DNA of 29,394 nucleotides from contig JAFYCU010000247.1 in NCBI GenBank assembly GCA_017545095.1, positions 1 to 29,394 on the forward strand, in the 5' to 3' direction. Position numbers and translations under genes: made by a program. The notes under the pieces were generated by a model. The model ran no database searches, was not told where the DNA came from, and saw nothing but the letters and a program-made list of their open reading frames with translations. Positions 14,778 to 23,730 of the stretch are shown here, one piece after another. The stretch comes from Muribaculaceae bacterium (lineage in GTDB: Bacteria > Bacteroidota > Bacteroidia > Bacteroidales > Muribaculaceae). Each line of letters starts with the position of its first letter. Positions within the stretch are counted from its first letter, which is position 1.

Positions 14778-15539
14778 TTAATCTTCTTGTTCGTCATCGA
14801 CCGGCTCCACGCCAACCTTCTTCAGATACCCCTCAATGGCGCTGGCCATCGATGGTGTTTCGGGGGTGATGGTGGCATCGAGCCTGAGTCCGGCCTCTTT
14901 CACGGCCTCGATGGTCGACTGTCCCATGGCGGCAATGGCCACTTCGCCCTGCTCAAAGTCGGGGAAATTGGTCTGCAAGGCTTTCACACCGGCGGGGCTG
15001 AAGAAGCACAGCATGTCGTAGTCTAGCTTCTCGTCGGGTCCGAAGTCGTTGCTCACGGTGCGGTACATCACGGCTCTCACATATTGGATGCCATGCTCGT
15101 CGAGCACGTTGGGTTGGTCGTTGTGCACATCGCTCACGGCCATCATATAGGTCTCCTTGTTGTGCTTTTGGATCAAGGGCACCAGTCCGTCGAGCTTGCC
15201 ATTCTCGGCAAAGAAAATCTTGCGCTTGCGGTAGATGATATACTTTTGCAGATAATGTGCTATGGCTTCGGTGACGCAGAAATACTTCTGCGTGTCGGGC
15301 ACGTTGTAGCGAGTCTCGCTGCACAAACGAAAGAAATGGTCCACTGCTGTGCGGGCAGTGAAGATCACGGCACTGTAGTCGGGTATCATGAGCCGCTGCT
15401 GCCGGAACTCTTTGGCCGACAGCCCCTCAACTTTGATGAATGGGCGGAACACCACTTCCACTCCATATTTGCGTTCAAGGTCAAAATACGGCGACCTCTC
15501 GGTCGTGGGTCTGGGTTGTGACACCAAAATTTTCTTCAT
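14778..15539 (-). CDS. hemD: Uroporphyrinogen-III synthase-like protein
   Basis: HemD closes hydroxymethylbilane into uroporphyrinogen III in heme/siroheme synthesis. The 253-aa protein begins KKILVSQPRPTTERSPYFDL, shows the two-lobe pattern with AVIFTARTAVDHFF in the first lobe and LCFFSPAGVKALQTNFPDF and AAMGQSTIEAVKEAGL in the second, and ends in an acidic tail. The family is weakly conserved and the Bacteroidales version often stands apart from other heme genes, as here next to DUF4271, so the enzymatic role is inferred from the fold. Confidence 0.88.
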   Translation of the reverse strand: MKKILVSQPRPTTERSPYFDLERKYGVEVVFRPFIKVEGLSAKEFRQQRLMIPDYSAVIFTARTAVDHFFRLCSETRYNVPDTQKYFCVTEAIAHYLQKYIIYRKRKIFFAENGKLDGLVPLIQKHNKETYMMAVSDVHNDQPNVLDEHGIQYVRAVMYRTVSNDFGPDEKLDYDMLCFFSPAGVKALQTNFPDFEQGEVAIAAMGQSTIEAVKEAGLRLDATITPETPSMASAIEGYLKKVGVEPVDDEQED

Positions 15540-15579
15540 GTCCTATTAGTCTCTTATCACTATTTGTGTACGAAAAACA

Positions 15580-16455
15580 CTATCCAAAATGCTGGCAAAT
15601 AAACACCGTGCCGGCGCATAGCATCACGATGGGCACGATTTCGACGGCGCAAAGGTACAAAATAAAATAGATTAGTGATGGCAAATTGCTATAAAAAATT
15701 CTGAAACCTTTGCATATAAAAACAATTCGGGCGCAGAAGTACAGGATTATTGCAGAAATTAACATTACTTTGGTGGTGCTTGGGAGCACCATCACCATGG
15801 CCAGCACGGGCAGGAGCAGCAATCCCAGCAGCGACTGTGTGGCGTTGAAGCCGGTGGTCCACAGTCGTGTGCTCACCGCGTCGCTGAACACCTGCGCGAT
15901 GAGCCAATAGACCCCGAGCTGCACCAGATAGAACACCACAGCCACAGCGGTGAGCAACACCACATAGCGTGCCACCCCGGCATGCAGGGCCGCCGACAGC
16001 GACGGGACCCACGTGGCCAGACCATAGAAGAGCAGAAAGCCCTCCACGATGCAGGTGTTGGCCATCAAGGCACTCAGGATGCGGGTCTCGTTCATCGTAT
16101 GGTCCTCGAACAGGTTCTCGCGACGGCGTGTCGACACCATGTTGTGCTTGAAATTCGACAGGTATTTATACCCCTTGCGGTAGCTCACCACCACAGCCAT
16201 CACGCCGGCCATGAGCAATGCCATGCAGGTGGTGTTGTGCAACGGCCCGGTGCCTGCGGGATGCGAGGGCTGGCCAGCAGGCAGCTCCATCACCGGCAAT
16301 GCGGCCATCGACTCCACCATGGTGTCGCACTGCACACTATCGGGGAACCCCGACAGATACTGCGGCGACAGCTGCACGGCATTGGAATCGACAGCGTTGC
16401 TGTCGATTCCAAGGGTGTCGGCAGCCGACGATGATGATGTGTTGGGCATGGGCAT
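15580..16455 (-). CDS. DUF4271-family membrane protein
   Basis: This 291-aa protein has a polar Ser/Asp-rich N-terminal stretch of about 60 residues followed by six or so hydrophobic segments (from about residues 78, 127, 163, 210, 230 and 260). It is followed 40 bases later by hemD, the usual Bacteroidota arrangement for the DUF4271 family, whose function is unknown. The motif FHDHTMNE-like (LFEDHTMNETR) before the second segment and GFRIFYSNLPSLIYFILYLC near the end fit the family. A box matching TAnnTTTG (15657-15650, minus) inside its last codons might serve hemD. Confidence 0.85.
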   Translation of the reverse strand: MPMPNTSSSSAADTLGIDSNAVDSNAVQLSPQYLSGFPDSVQCDTMVESMAALPVMELPAGQPSHPAGTGPLHNTTCMALLMAGVMAVVVSYRKGYKYLSNFKHNMVSTRRRENLFEDHTMNETRILSALMANTCIVEGFLLFYGLATWVPSLSAALHAGVARYVVLLTAVAVVFYLVQLGVYWLIAQVFSDAVSTRLWTTGFNATQSLLGLLLLPVLAMVMVLPSTTKVMLISAIILYFCARIVFICKGFRIFYSNLPSLIYFILYLCAVEIVPIVMLCAGTVFICQHFG

Positions 16456-16501
16456 GGCAAGTGGATGGATTAGCAGGTTGTTTTGATAACGGTTCGGCTA
16501 C

Positions 16502-17092
16502 TCAATATTTGCTCTCGATGGGCATTTGCCCCTCGGCCCATTCGCGCTCGATGGCTTCGACGGCTTGGATGGGTGTGGCAGCCACGGTCCACAGCACGGT
16601 GTGTGCGGGTTTCATGAATCCCTGCTCCACGCTGCGCGTGAGCATCGCCACCAAGGGTTCGAAATAGCCTTGTGTGTTGAGCAGCACAATGGGTTTGGCA
16701 ATCAGCCCCAGCTGCCGCCAGGTGAGTGCTTCGAGCAGCTCCTCGAGCGTGCCGCATCCCCCCGGCAGCACCACAATGGCCTGCGTGATGCGGTGCATGA
16801 GCTGTTTGCGCTCATGCATGTCGGTGGTGACCATCACCTGTGTCAGGCGGTCGTAGCACCAGCCGTTGTCGACCATAAACTGGGGAATCACCCCCACGGC
16901 CTGTCCGCCATGGTCGAGGCATCCATCGGTCACGGCACGCATCAGTCCCAGGGCGCCACCGCCGTTCACACACACCCAGCCCCGCGCAGCCAGCAACGCT
17001 CCCAGCTCACGCGCAGCCGTCATGTAGGCCGCATCGATGTTGTTGCTCGATGCGCCAAACACGCAGATGTTGGTTGTACCGTTCATTTTCAC
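16502..17092 (-). CDS. LOG-family protein (nucleotide 5'-monophosphate phosphoribohydrolase-like)
   Basis: LOG proteins split nucleoside 5'-monophosphates (originally cytokinin ribosides) into base and ribose phosphate. The 196-aa product has the Rossmann start ICVFGASSNNID, NGGGALGLMRAVTDG, and the signature LPGGCGTLEELLEALTWRQ (around residues 108-127) with the catalytic Glu/Arg region. The length is typical. A second ATG two codons on could be the true start. It lies 46 bases upstream of the DUF4271 gene on the same strand and may be co-transcribed. Confidence 0.92.
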   Translation of the reverse strand: MKMNGTTNICVFGASSNNIDAAYMTAARELGALLAARGWVCVNGGGALGLMRAVTDGCLDHGGQAVGVIPQFMVDNGWCYDRLTQVMVTTDMHERKQLMHRITQAIVVLPGGCGTLEELLEALTWRQLGLIAKPIVLLNTQGYFEPLVAMLTRSVEQGFMKPAHTVLWTVAATPIQAVEAIEREWAEGQMPIESKY

Positions 17093-17190
17093 GCTGCAAA
17101 ATTACTAAATATTCCCTTTGCCCCGGAGGCGCCACGGCGTAAATTTAGAAAAAAAGTTCTCAACATGCCGTGTGATTGCAATTTTTGTCG

Positions 17191-17198
17191 TATCTTTG
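17191..17198 (+). promoter_or_regulatory. Candidate -7 box upstream of the polyferredoxin gene
   Basis: TATCTTTG fits TAnnTTTG, but no TTTG lies at the standard distance. It sits 130 bases before the ATG; the hairpin at 17266 lies between. Confidence 0.45.
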
Positions 17199-17265
17199 CC
17201 ACAGCTAATTGAGAACCGAGATGCAAGAACCAAGAACCAAGCCCAAAGCTTGCCGCTTAGAAAAG

Positions 17266-17286
17266 TCCCCTTTAGGGGAATTTTTT
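17266..17286 (+). terminator. Terminator-like hairpin with T-run in the 5' leader
   Basis: TCCCC-TTT-AGGGGA followed by A and six T. It stands in the leader 44 bases before the ATG at 17330, so it could attenuate transcription, or it may simply be part of an intergenic repeat mosaic seen again near 21070-21269. Confidence 0.5.
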
Positions 17287-17329
17287 GGGTCACGAGCTCA
17301 TCAATCATAACTGATAACTGACAACTCCT

Positions 17330-18862
17330 ATGAAACTACGCAAAATCAGAGTCGCTCTGGCGGTGGTGTTCTTCACACTCATCACTTGGCTGCTGCTCGA
17401 CTTCACCGGCACTGCCCATCAATGGCTGGGGTGGATGGCCAAAATTCAATTCATGCCAGCTGTGCTGGCCTTGAATGGGGTGGTAATAGCCATCCTCGTG
17501 CTGCTCACGCTCGTGTTTGGCCGCATCTACTGCTCGGTGATATGCCCGCTGGGTGTGCTGCAAGACCTCATCTCGCGCCTGCACACCTGGCGCAAGAAGA
17601 ACCGCTTCACCTATTCGCCGGCCCTGACCTGGCTGCGCTTAACCATGCTGGCTGTGCTGGTGGTGGCTTTGGTGGCAGGCCTAAGCACCGTGGTGGCCTT
17701 GCTGGCACCCTACAGCACCTATGGCCGCATTGCCGCCAACCTGCTGCAGCCCATATATCTGTGGGCGAACAACGGTCTGGCCGCCATCGCCGAGCACTAC
17801 CAGAGCTACGCCTTCTACAGCCGCGAGGTGTGGCTGCGCAGCCTGCCCACGCTCATCATCGCTGTGGTCACATTTGCCGTTATCACCGTGCTGGCATGGC
17901 GGGGTGGGCGCACCTGGTGCAACACTATCTGTCCCGTGGGCACCGTGCTGGGCTACCTGGCGAAGTTCTCGTGGTTGAAAATCCGCTTCCACAACGACAA
18001 GTGCAAGAGCTGCGGCATGTGCTCCAAGAACTGCAAAGCCAGTTGCATCGACTTCAAAAACCACACAGTGGACTACACACGCTGCGTGGCCTGCGGCAAC
18101 TGCCTCGACAAGTGCGCGTTTGGTGCGCTGAGTTATGCAGGAGGACACGGGGGACTTAAGGATTCCGAAAGCAATCCAAACACGCCTCCTTCAGGAAAGG
18201 AAGGGGAAGACCATGAGGCCAAAGACGATGTTGACAACACTCGCCGCGCCTTCCTGGTGGGCGGTGCCCTTCTGGCCGCCGATGCCGCGCTGGCTCAGGC
18301 CGGCAAGAAAGTGGACGGCGGACTGGCCAAAATCGAGGACAAGGTTATCCCCGAGCGGTGCACCCCGCTCACGCCTCCGGGGTCGTTCAGTGCCATGCAC
18401 ATGCAACAGCACTGCACGGCTTGCCAGCTGTGCGTGACGCACTGCCCCAACGATGTGCTGCGTCCCAGCTCCGACCCACACACGCTGATGCAACCCACCA
18501 TGAGCTACGAGCGAGGCTACTGCCGACCCGAATGCACCCGCTGCAGCGAGGTGTGCCCCACGGGAGCCATTCGCCCCATCGATGTGGCTCAGCGTGCGGC
18601 CACGCAAGTGGGCCACGCTGTGTGGGTGAAAGAAAACTGCGTGGTGCTACGCGACGGTGTGAGCTGCGGCAACTGCGCCCGACACTGCCCCGCTGGAGCC
18701 ATCATGATGGTGCCCGTCGACCCCAACGATGACGCATCGCCCATGGTGCCCGCCGTCGACAGTGCCAAGTGCATTGGCTGCGGAGCTTGCGAATACCTAT
18801 GCCCCGCACGACCGCACACTGCCATCTATGTGGAAGGTCACGAAATGCATAAGGAAATCTAA
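17330..18862 (+). CDS. Membrane polyferredoxin: NapH-like domain fused to a NapG/NapF-like ferredoxin
   Basis: The first 220 residues hold four or so membrane helices with two cytoplasmic CxxxCP signatures, IYCSVICPLGVLQD (about 67-80) and TWCNTICPVGTVLGYL (about 198-213), as in NapH/CcoG/NosR membrane electron carriers. Two ferredoxin motifs follow (CKSCGMCSKNC, CVACGNCLDKC). Then a charged linker and NTRRAFLVGGALLAADAALA (about 304-323), which looks like an internal Tat-type signal. After it come four more iron-sulfur motifs (CTACQLCVTHCP, CRPECTRCSEVCP, CGNCARHCP, CIGCGACEYLCP). It probably passes electrons from the quinone pool or cytoplasm to a redox partner; the aldo/keto reductase 104 bases downstream is a likely one. 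Confidence 0.9.
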   Translation: MKLRKIRVALAVVFFTLITWLLLDFTGTAHQWLGWMAKIQFMPAVLALNGVVIAILVLLTLVFGRIYCSVICPLGVLQDLISRLHTWRKKNRFTYSPALTWLRLTMLAVLVVALVAGLSTVVALLAPYSTYGRIAANLLQPIYLWANNGLAAIAEHYQSYAFYSREVWLRSLPTLIIAVVTFAVITVLAWRGGRTWCNTICPVGTVLGYLAKFSWLKIRFHNDKCKSCGMCSKNCKASCIDFKNHTVDYTRCVACGNCLDKCAFGALSYAGGHGGLKDSESNPNTPPSGKEGEDHEAKDDVDNTRRAFLVGGALLAADAALAQAGKKVDGGLAKIEDKVIPERCTPLTPPGSFSAMHMQQHCTACQLCVTHCPNDVLRPSSDPHTLMQPTMSYERGYCRPECTRCSEVCPTGAIRPIDVAQRAATQVGHAVWVKENCVVLRDGVSCGNCARHCPAGAIMMVPVDPNDDASPMVPAVDSAKCIGCGACEYLCPARPHTAIYVEGHEMHKEI

Positions 18863-18966
18863 TGCATAATGCACAATTACCACAATGCGCTGCCGGACTC
18901 ACGACGCTATAGTGTCGCACCCCGTCGCATTCCATAGCATCCCTACCCCATTTTAATCTCTGAATC

Positions 18967-20418
18967 ATGAGCAACAAGACATATACCCGCCGCAATTTCC
19001 TCAAGGCACTTGGCCTTGCTGGAGCCACTGCCGCCACGCCAGCTATGGTGAGCTGCGTGAGTGGCGAGAAACCGGCCACCACGGCCACCAACCAGGAGCC
19101 GCCCATAGGCAAAATGACCTACCGCACCAATCCCAAGACCGGCGACCGCGTGTCGCTGCTGGGCTACGGCATGATGCGCCTGCCAACACTGGATGCTGGC
19201 GGTGGCTCGGCGCGCGAGGAGCAGGATGCCGAAATCGACCAGGAGATGGTCAACCGCCAGGTGGACTACGCCATCGAGCATGGCGTGAACTATTTCGACA
19301 CCTCGCCGGCCTACTGCCGTGGTCGCAGCGAGCATGTCACGGGCATCGCGCTGGCACGCCACAAACGCAACGAGTTTTTCATCGCCACCAAGCTCTCGAA
19401 TTTCGCCCCCGACACGTGGTCGCACGAGGCCGGGGTGGAGATGTTCCAGAACTCACTCAAGGAGCTTCAGGTCGACTACATCGACTACCTGCTGCTGCAT
19501 GCCATTGGCGGCGGCGACGATGCCATGGACACCTTCAACAAGCGCTACATCACCAATGGCATCCTCGACTACCTGATTGAACAGCGCGAGAAAGGCATTA
19601 TCAAGAATCTGGGCTTCAGCTACCACGGCGATGTGGCCATCTTCGACCACGCGCTCAAGATGCACGACAGCGGCAAGGTGAAGTGGGACTTTGTGCAAAT
19701 CGAGCTGAACTACCTCGACTGGCACTTTGCCGATGAAATCAACGACAGGAACACCGATGCCGAATACCTCTACGGCGAGCTCACCAAGCGCGACATTCCC
19801 TCGGTGATTATGGAGCCTCTGCTGGGTGGCCGTCTGGCCAACCTGCCCGAGCCGCTGGCCGCCAAGCTGCTCGCACGCGACCCCACGCACTCGGTGGCCT
19901 CGTGGGCGTTCCGCTACGCCGGCTCGTTCCCCAAGGTGCTCACCGTGCTGAGCGGAATGACCTATATGGAGCATCTGAAAGAGAACCTCAACACCTACAG
20001 TCCGCTCAAGGCACTCACCCAGGAGGAAATGAGCTTTCTCGAGGGCGTGGCAGCCGAATATGTGAGCTACAACATCATTCCGTGCAACGACTGCAAGTAC
20101 TGCATGCCGTGCCCCTATGGCATCGACATCCCGGGCGTGTTTGTGCACTTCAACAAGTGCCTGAGCGAGGGCCATGTGCCACGGTCGAAGGAGCAGGCCG
20201 ACTACCAGGAGGCTCGCCGGGCGTTCCTCATTGGCTACGACCGCTCGGTGCCGCGCCTACGGCAAGCCGACCACTGCATAGGCTGCGGACACTGCGAGCC
20301 GCACTGCCCGCAACGCATTCGCATACCACGCGAGATGGAACGCATCAGCCGATATGTTGACGCGCTCAAGAGCAACAATGCCGAGGGGCTTGTCGACCCG
20401 CAAATGAAGAACGAATAG
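18967..20418 (+). CDS. Tat-exported aldo/keto reductase with C-terminal 4Fe-4S ferredoxin domain
   Basis: The start TRRNFLKALGLAGATAATPA is a twin-arginine signal; MVSC just after could be a lipidation site. The AKR barrel follows, with the catalytic tetrad visible as YFDTSPAY (Asp and Tyr), ATKLSNF (Lys) and YLLLHAIGG (His). Near residue 370 the chain turns into iron-sulfur motifs CNDCKYCMPCPYGIDIP and CIGCGHCEPHCPQRI. Such 'aldo/keto reductase, 4Fe-4S' proteins are common in Bacteroidales; the substrate is not known. Position after the membrane polyferredoxin suggests electrons arrive from that protein. It is followed 22 bases later by a deoxynucleoside kinase. Confidence 0.93.
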   Translation: MSNKTYTRRNFLKALGLAGATAATPAMVSCVSGEKPATTATNQEPPIGKMTYRTNPKTGDRVSLLGYGMMRLPTLDAGGGSAREEQDAEIDQEMVNRQVDYAIEHGVNYFDTSPAYCRGRSEHVTGIALARHKRNEFFIATKLSNFAPDTWSHEAGVEMFQNSLKELQVDYIDYLLLHAIGGGDDAMDTFNKRYITNGILDYLIEQREKGIIKNLGFSYHGDVAIFDHALKMHDSGKVKWDFVQIELNYLDWHFADEINDRNTDAEYLYGELTKRDIPSVIMEPLLGGRLANLPEPLAAKLLARDPTHSVASWAFRYAGSFPKVLTVLSGMTYMEHLKENLNTYSPLKALTQEEMSFLEGVAAEYVSYNIIPCNDCKYCMPCPYGIDIPGVFVHFNKCLSEGHVPRSKEQADYQEARRAFLIGYDRSVPRLRQADHCIGCGHCEPHCPQRIRIPREMERISRYVDALKSNNAEGLVDPQMKNE

Positions 20419-20440
20419 TTAACCGCACGACCACCACACT

Positions 20441-21067
20441 ATGCACATCGTTATTGCAGGCAACATAGGCAGCGGCAAGTCCACGCTCACGCGCATGCTC
20501 GCCCAGCACTACGGCTGGACACCGCAATTCGAGTCGGTGGATCACAACCCCTACCTCGAGGATTACTACCGCGACATCCACCGGTGGTCGTTCAATCTCG
20601 AGGTGTATTTCCTCAAAGAGCGTTTCCGCGACCTGATTGCCATAGGCCAGGCGCAGGGTACCATCATCCAGGACCGCTCGATTTTCGAGGGGGTGTATGT
20701 GTTCATGGCCAACAACAAGGCCATGGGACACCTCACCGACCGCGACTACAACACCTATATGGAGCTGTTTGAGCAAATGCTCACAGTGGTGCGGCTTCCC
20801 GACCTGATGATTTATCTGCGTGCGTCGGTAGCTCATCTGGTGGGCAACATCCAGCAACGCGGACGGGATTATGAGCAGACGATGCAGCTGGAATATCTCG
20901 AGAACCTCAACCAGCGCTACGAGGATTTCATCACGCATCAGTACAAAGGGCGTGTGATGATTGTCGACAAAGACAACCTCGACTTCGAGCACCGCCCCGA
21001 AGACTTCGCCCAGGTCACCGACCGCATCGACCGGCTGCTCTACGGCCTATTCCCCGACGAGGAATGA
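20441..21067 (+). CDS. Deoxynucleoside kinase (first of a tandem pair)
   Basis: This 208-aa enzyme phosphorylates deoxynucleosides for dNTP salvage. The P-loop GNIGSGKST is at residues 7-15, the substrate-binding YxxxxHRWSFNLEVYFLKERF region around 46-66, the catalytic QDRSIFEG around 76-83, and the LID-like QRGRDYEQTMQ near 143-153. Deoxyadenosine/deoxyguanosine kinase-type members have this length, but specificity cannot be read here. The second copy lies 202 bases downstream. Confidence 0.94.
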   Translation: MHIVIAGNIGSGKSTLTRMLAQHYGWTPQFESVDHNPYLEDYYRDIHRWSFNLEVYFLKERFRDLIAIGQAQGTIIQDRSIFEGVYVFMANNKAMGHLTDRDYNTYMELFEQMLTVVRLPDLMIYLRASVAHLVGNIQQRGRDYEQTMQLEYLENLNQRYEDFITHQYKGRVMIVDKDNLDFEHRPEDFAQVTDRIDRLLYGLFPDEE

Positions 21068-21090
21068 TGCGAGAAGGCCTCCCCAAACCT

Positions 21091-21153
21091 CTCCTAAGGA
21101 GGGGCTTAGGAGAAGTGAACAAGTAATAAGTAGAGCCGCACCCTGGTGCGGCT
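21091..21153. repeat. Two intergenic hairpins between the kinase genes
   Basis: CTCCTAAG-GAGGGG-CTTAGGAG (21091-21112) and AGCCGCACC-CT-GGTGCGGCT (21134-21153) are both perfect. Neither has a T-run. They are followed by purine-rich text and repeated ACTGATAACTGA units up to the next ATG. Confidence 0.6.
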
Positions 21154-21269
21154 GATGACCGAAGCAAAACCCAAGAACCCAAAAACCAAGACTCCCTATT
21201 TCGCGACAACCCAATAGCATCACTGAAAACTGATAACTGAAAATTGACAACCGATAACTGACAACCGAT

Positions 21270-21890
21270 ATGCACATTGCAGTAGCTGGAAACATTGGGT
21301 GCGGCAAAACCACCCTTACACGCATGCTCGCTGAGCGCTATGGCTGGCAGCCACGCTACGAGTCGGTGAGCGACAACCCCTACCTGTCGGACTTCTATGC
21401 CGACATGAAACGCTGGTCGTTCAACCTGCAGATTTATTTCCTCAACAAGCGTTTCAAAGAGGTGGTGGAGATTTCCAAAAGCAACGAAATCATCATTCAA
21501 GACCGCACCATCTTTGAGGATGCGTGCATCTTTGCGCCCAACCTTCACGACCAGGGCATGATGAGCGACCGCGACTTTGCCAACTACAGCGACCTGTTCG
21601 ACCTGATGATGTCGCTGGTGCGGTTGCCCGACCTGATGATTTACATCCGCTCGAGCATCCCCACGCTGGTGGCGCAAATCCAGAAACGCGGACGCGAATA
21701 TGAGCAAACCATGCGTCTCGACTACCTACAGGGTCTGGAACGCCGCTACGAGGAATGGATTGCCGATTATCACGGTCCACTGCTGGTGATCGATGGCGAC
21801 CACTGCAAGTTTGGCGAGCGTGCCGAGGACTTCGTGCAGGTGACCGACAAAATCGACGCACAGCTCTACGGCCTGTTCCCGATGATTTGA
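21270..21890 (+). CDS. Deoxynucleoside kinase (second of a tandem pair)
   Basis: This 206-aa paralogue of the preceding gene has P-loop GNIGCGKTT (residues 7-15), KRWSFNLQIYFLNKRF, IQDRTIFEDACIF and QKRGREYEQTMR at the same positions, about half of the residues being identical by eye. Two diverged copies in a row, as in other Bacteroidetes and in lactobacilli, suggest complementary nucleoside specificities. It converges on tcdA with 32 bases between the stops. Confidence 0.94.
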   Translation: MHIAVAGNIGCGKTTLTRMLAERYGWQPRYESVSDNPYLSDFYADMKRWSFNLQIYFLNKRFKEVVEISKSNEIIIQDRTIFEDACIFAPNLHDQGMMSDRDFANYSDLFDLMMSLVRLPDLMIYIRSSIPTLVAQIQKRGREYEQTMRLDYLQGLERRYEEWIADYHGPLLVIDGDHCKFGERAEDFVQVTDKIDAQLYGLFPMI

Positions 21891-21922
21891 GGCTCGTTGA
21901 GATGCCTGGCGCAGTGTTGCCG

Positions 21923-22657
21923 TCACCCCTTGGCGGGGTGTGGCGGGGCCTGCCCCTCGCATTGTGCCGTGAGGTCTTTCACCACCTCGCTGCCAATGAG
22001 CAATCCCGCTGCAGCAGGCACCCAGGCATTGCTGGCAGGCACGCGTTCATTGCCTTCCAGCTCTATCGGCAGCCGGGGCACTTCAGGACTATAAACGCAC
22101 TTGAAGTGATTGATGCCCTCGCGGCGCAACCGCTTGCGCAACACCTTGGCCAGCGGGTCCATCATGGTCTTGGTGATGTCGGCCACTCGCAGGGCCGTAC
22201 TGTCGAGCTTGTTGGCCGCTCCCATGCAGCAGATGATGGGCACGTCAAGCCGCTTGCAACGGCGTATCAGCTCCATCTTCGCCGCCACAGTGTCGATGCA
22301 GTCCACCACATAATCATATGCGCTCAAGTCGAGCTGGTCGGCATTGCTGGCCAAGTAGAACATCTCGTGCGTGGTCACACGGCAATGGGGATTGATGGCC
22401 TGTATGCGCTCGCGGGCCAGCTCCACCTTGCTGCGACCCACATTGGTGGTCAGTGCGATAATCTGCCGGTTCACGTTGGTGATGGTCACGCGGTCGTTAT
22501 CGACCACATCGATGGCTCCCACCCCGCTGCGGGCGAGCACCTCCACAGCATAGCCGCCCACACCGCCCACGCCAAACACCGCCACGCGGCAGCGCATCAA
22601 CCGCTGCATGGCCTGCTCGCCAAGCAACATGCGGGTACGAGAAAATTGGTCTTGCAT
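21923..22657 (-). CDS. tcdA: tRNA threonylcarbamoyladenosine dehydratase TcdA (E1/ThiF-like)
   Basis: TcdA uses ATP to cyclise t6A37 to ct6A in tRNAs reading ANN codons. From MQDQFSRTRMLLGEQAMQRL the product is 244 aa. It has the nucleotide-binding VFGVGGVGGYAVEVLARSGV (around 26-45), DNDRVTITNVNRQ, the adenylation-site YDYVVDCIDTVAAKMEL, and CMGAANKLDSTALRVADITKT. The end SNAWVPAAAGLLIGSEVV is typical. The frame continues upstream to 22741, but those residues are encoded by an intergenic repeat and overlap the transporter's stop, so the internal ATG is preferred. Confidence 0.93.
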   Translation of the reverse strand: MQDQFSRTRMLLGEQAMQRLMRCRVAVFGVGGVGGYAVEVLARSGVGAIDVVDNDRVTITNVNRQIIALTTNVGRSKVELARERIQAINPHCRVTTHEMFYLASNADQLDLSAYDYVVDCIDTVAAKMELIRRCKRLDVPIICCMGAANKLDSTALRVADITKTMMDPLAKVLRKRLRREGINHFKCVYSPEVPRLPIELEGNERVPASNAWVPAAAGLLIGSEVVKDLTAQCEGQAPPHPAKG

Positions 22658-22712
22658 AATGATGGGTGTTGAGTGAAGAGCTTTACGCTTAGTTCTTGGT
22701 TCTTGACACGCG

Positions 22713-23708
22713 TTAGCCAGCCTGCATCTTGCAGCTTGCATCTTGCATCTTTAACTTGCGCACATGCCATATCTCCAGGCTGTTGATGGCATTTTGCCAC
22801 AGGATGTAGCACCCTGGCCCCACCGAGCACAGGGGGTTCAGATAGGTGTAGGCAATCCAAACGGCAAAGGCGGTGTTTTTCTGCCCCAAGCCCTGGCCGC
22901 TCTCGATGGTGGCATCGAAGTAGTGTCCCACCCATCGTCCCAGGGCAAACTGCACCAGACACAACACCAGCGAGATGACTGCGATGGTGAGCACAAACGC
23001 CACCGTGGTGTCGGCATGAACAATATATTTCACCGTGGAACCCGTGACGATGCTTAGCGAGATAGCCCACATATAGAATGACAAATCCTCGATACTCACC
23101 AGCCACGCATGCAGGCGATGCAGATAATGCTTCACCAAATAGGCTGCCACCATGGGCACCAGCAGCACCATGCACACCTTCCACAAGATGGTGAAAAAAG
23201 CCTCCAGAAAGGAGATGTCCACTCCACGGTCGATTAGCGGGAACACCAGCGGAACCATCACGGCAGTAACAAAATTGGATAGAAAGGTGTAGGAGGTCAT
23301 CGACTCCAAATTGCCGCCCAGCTTGGCTGTGACCACTGCGGCAGCGGCAGCCCCGGGCGCGATAATGCACGTCAAGATGCCCTCCATCAGGATGAGGTCG
23401 CGCCCTTTCATCTCCATAGCCATGATTAACCCTGACACCAAGGCCACCAGCAGCACCTGCAGCAACGAAATCCACCAGTGCCATGCCGTGGGGCGCATCT
23501 TGTGAAAATCTACCTTGCAGAACGTGGTGAACAGAATCATGCCCATGAACAGCGGGAAGATGGCGTCGAAGATGGGGTCGAAAAAGCGAGCCGCTCCGTC
23601 CAATGCCTCCACATTGGCGAAGACGAGATACAGCACCGTGCCGGTGACAATGGCACAGGGCAGCGTCCAGTTTTTTACAAAGGTGACGATTGACTTATAG
23701 TTCAGCAC
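22713..23708 (-). CDS. Bile acid:sodium symporter (BASS)-like membrane transporter
   Basis: The 331-aa protein has nine or ten hydrophobic helices. Landmarks are FPLFMGMILFTTFCKVDF in the second helix region, CIIAPGAAAAAVVTAKLGGN (about 113-133) and the late VGQKNTAFAVWIAYTYLNP-like segment (GQGLGQKNTAFAV), which corresponds to the conserved BASS crossover helices. The substrate may be bile acid, an organic acid or other; unknown. The last 13 residues (KMQDASCKMQAG region) are encoded by a tandem intergenic repeat at 22721-22750, so the native C-terminus may have been extended by repeat insertion. Confidence 0.85.
   Translation of the reverse strand: MLNYKSIVTFVKNWTLPCAIVTGTVLYLVFANVEALDGAARFFDPIFDAIFPLFMGMILFTTFCKVDFHKMRPTAWHWWISLLQVLLVALVSGLIMAMEMKGRDLILMEGILTCIIAPGAAAAAVVTAKLGGNLESMTSYTFLSNFVTAVMVPLVFPLIDRGVDISFLEAFFTILWKVCMVLLVPMVAAYLVKHYLHRLHAWLVSIEDLSFYMWAISLSIVTGSTVKYIVHADTTVAFVLTIAVISLVLCLVQFALGRWVGHYFDATIESGQGLGQKNTAFAVWIAYTYLNPLCSVGPGCYILWQNAINSLEIWHVRKLKMQDASCKMQAG
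22721..22750. repeat. Short tandem repeat overlapping the transporter's 3' end
   Basis: Units of the type TGCATCTT / TGCAGCTTGCATCTT are repeated. On the minus strand they encode the last codons of the transporter and sit just upstream of tcdA. Confidence 0.6.
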
Positions 23709-23730
23709 CCAGTCGAGGAGTTATAAGATA

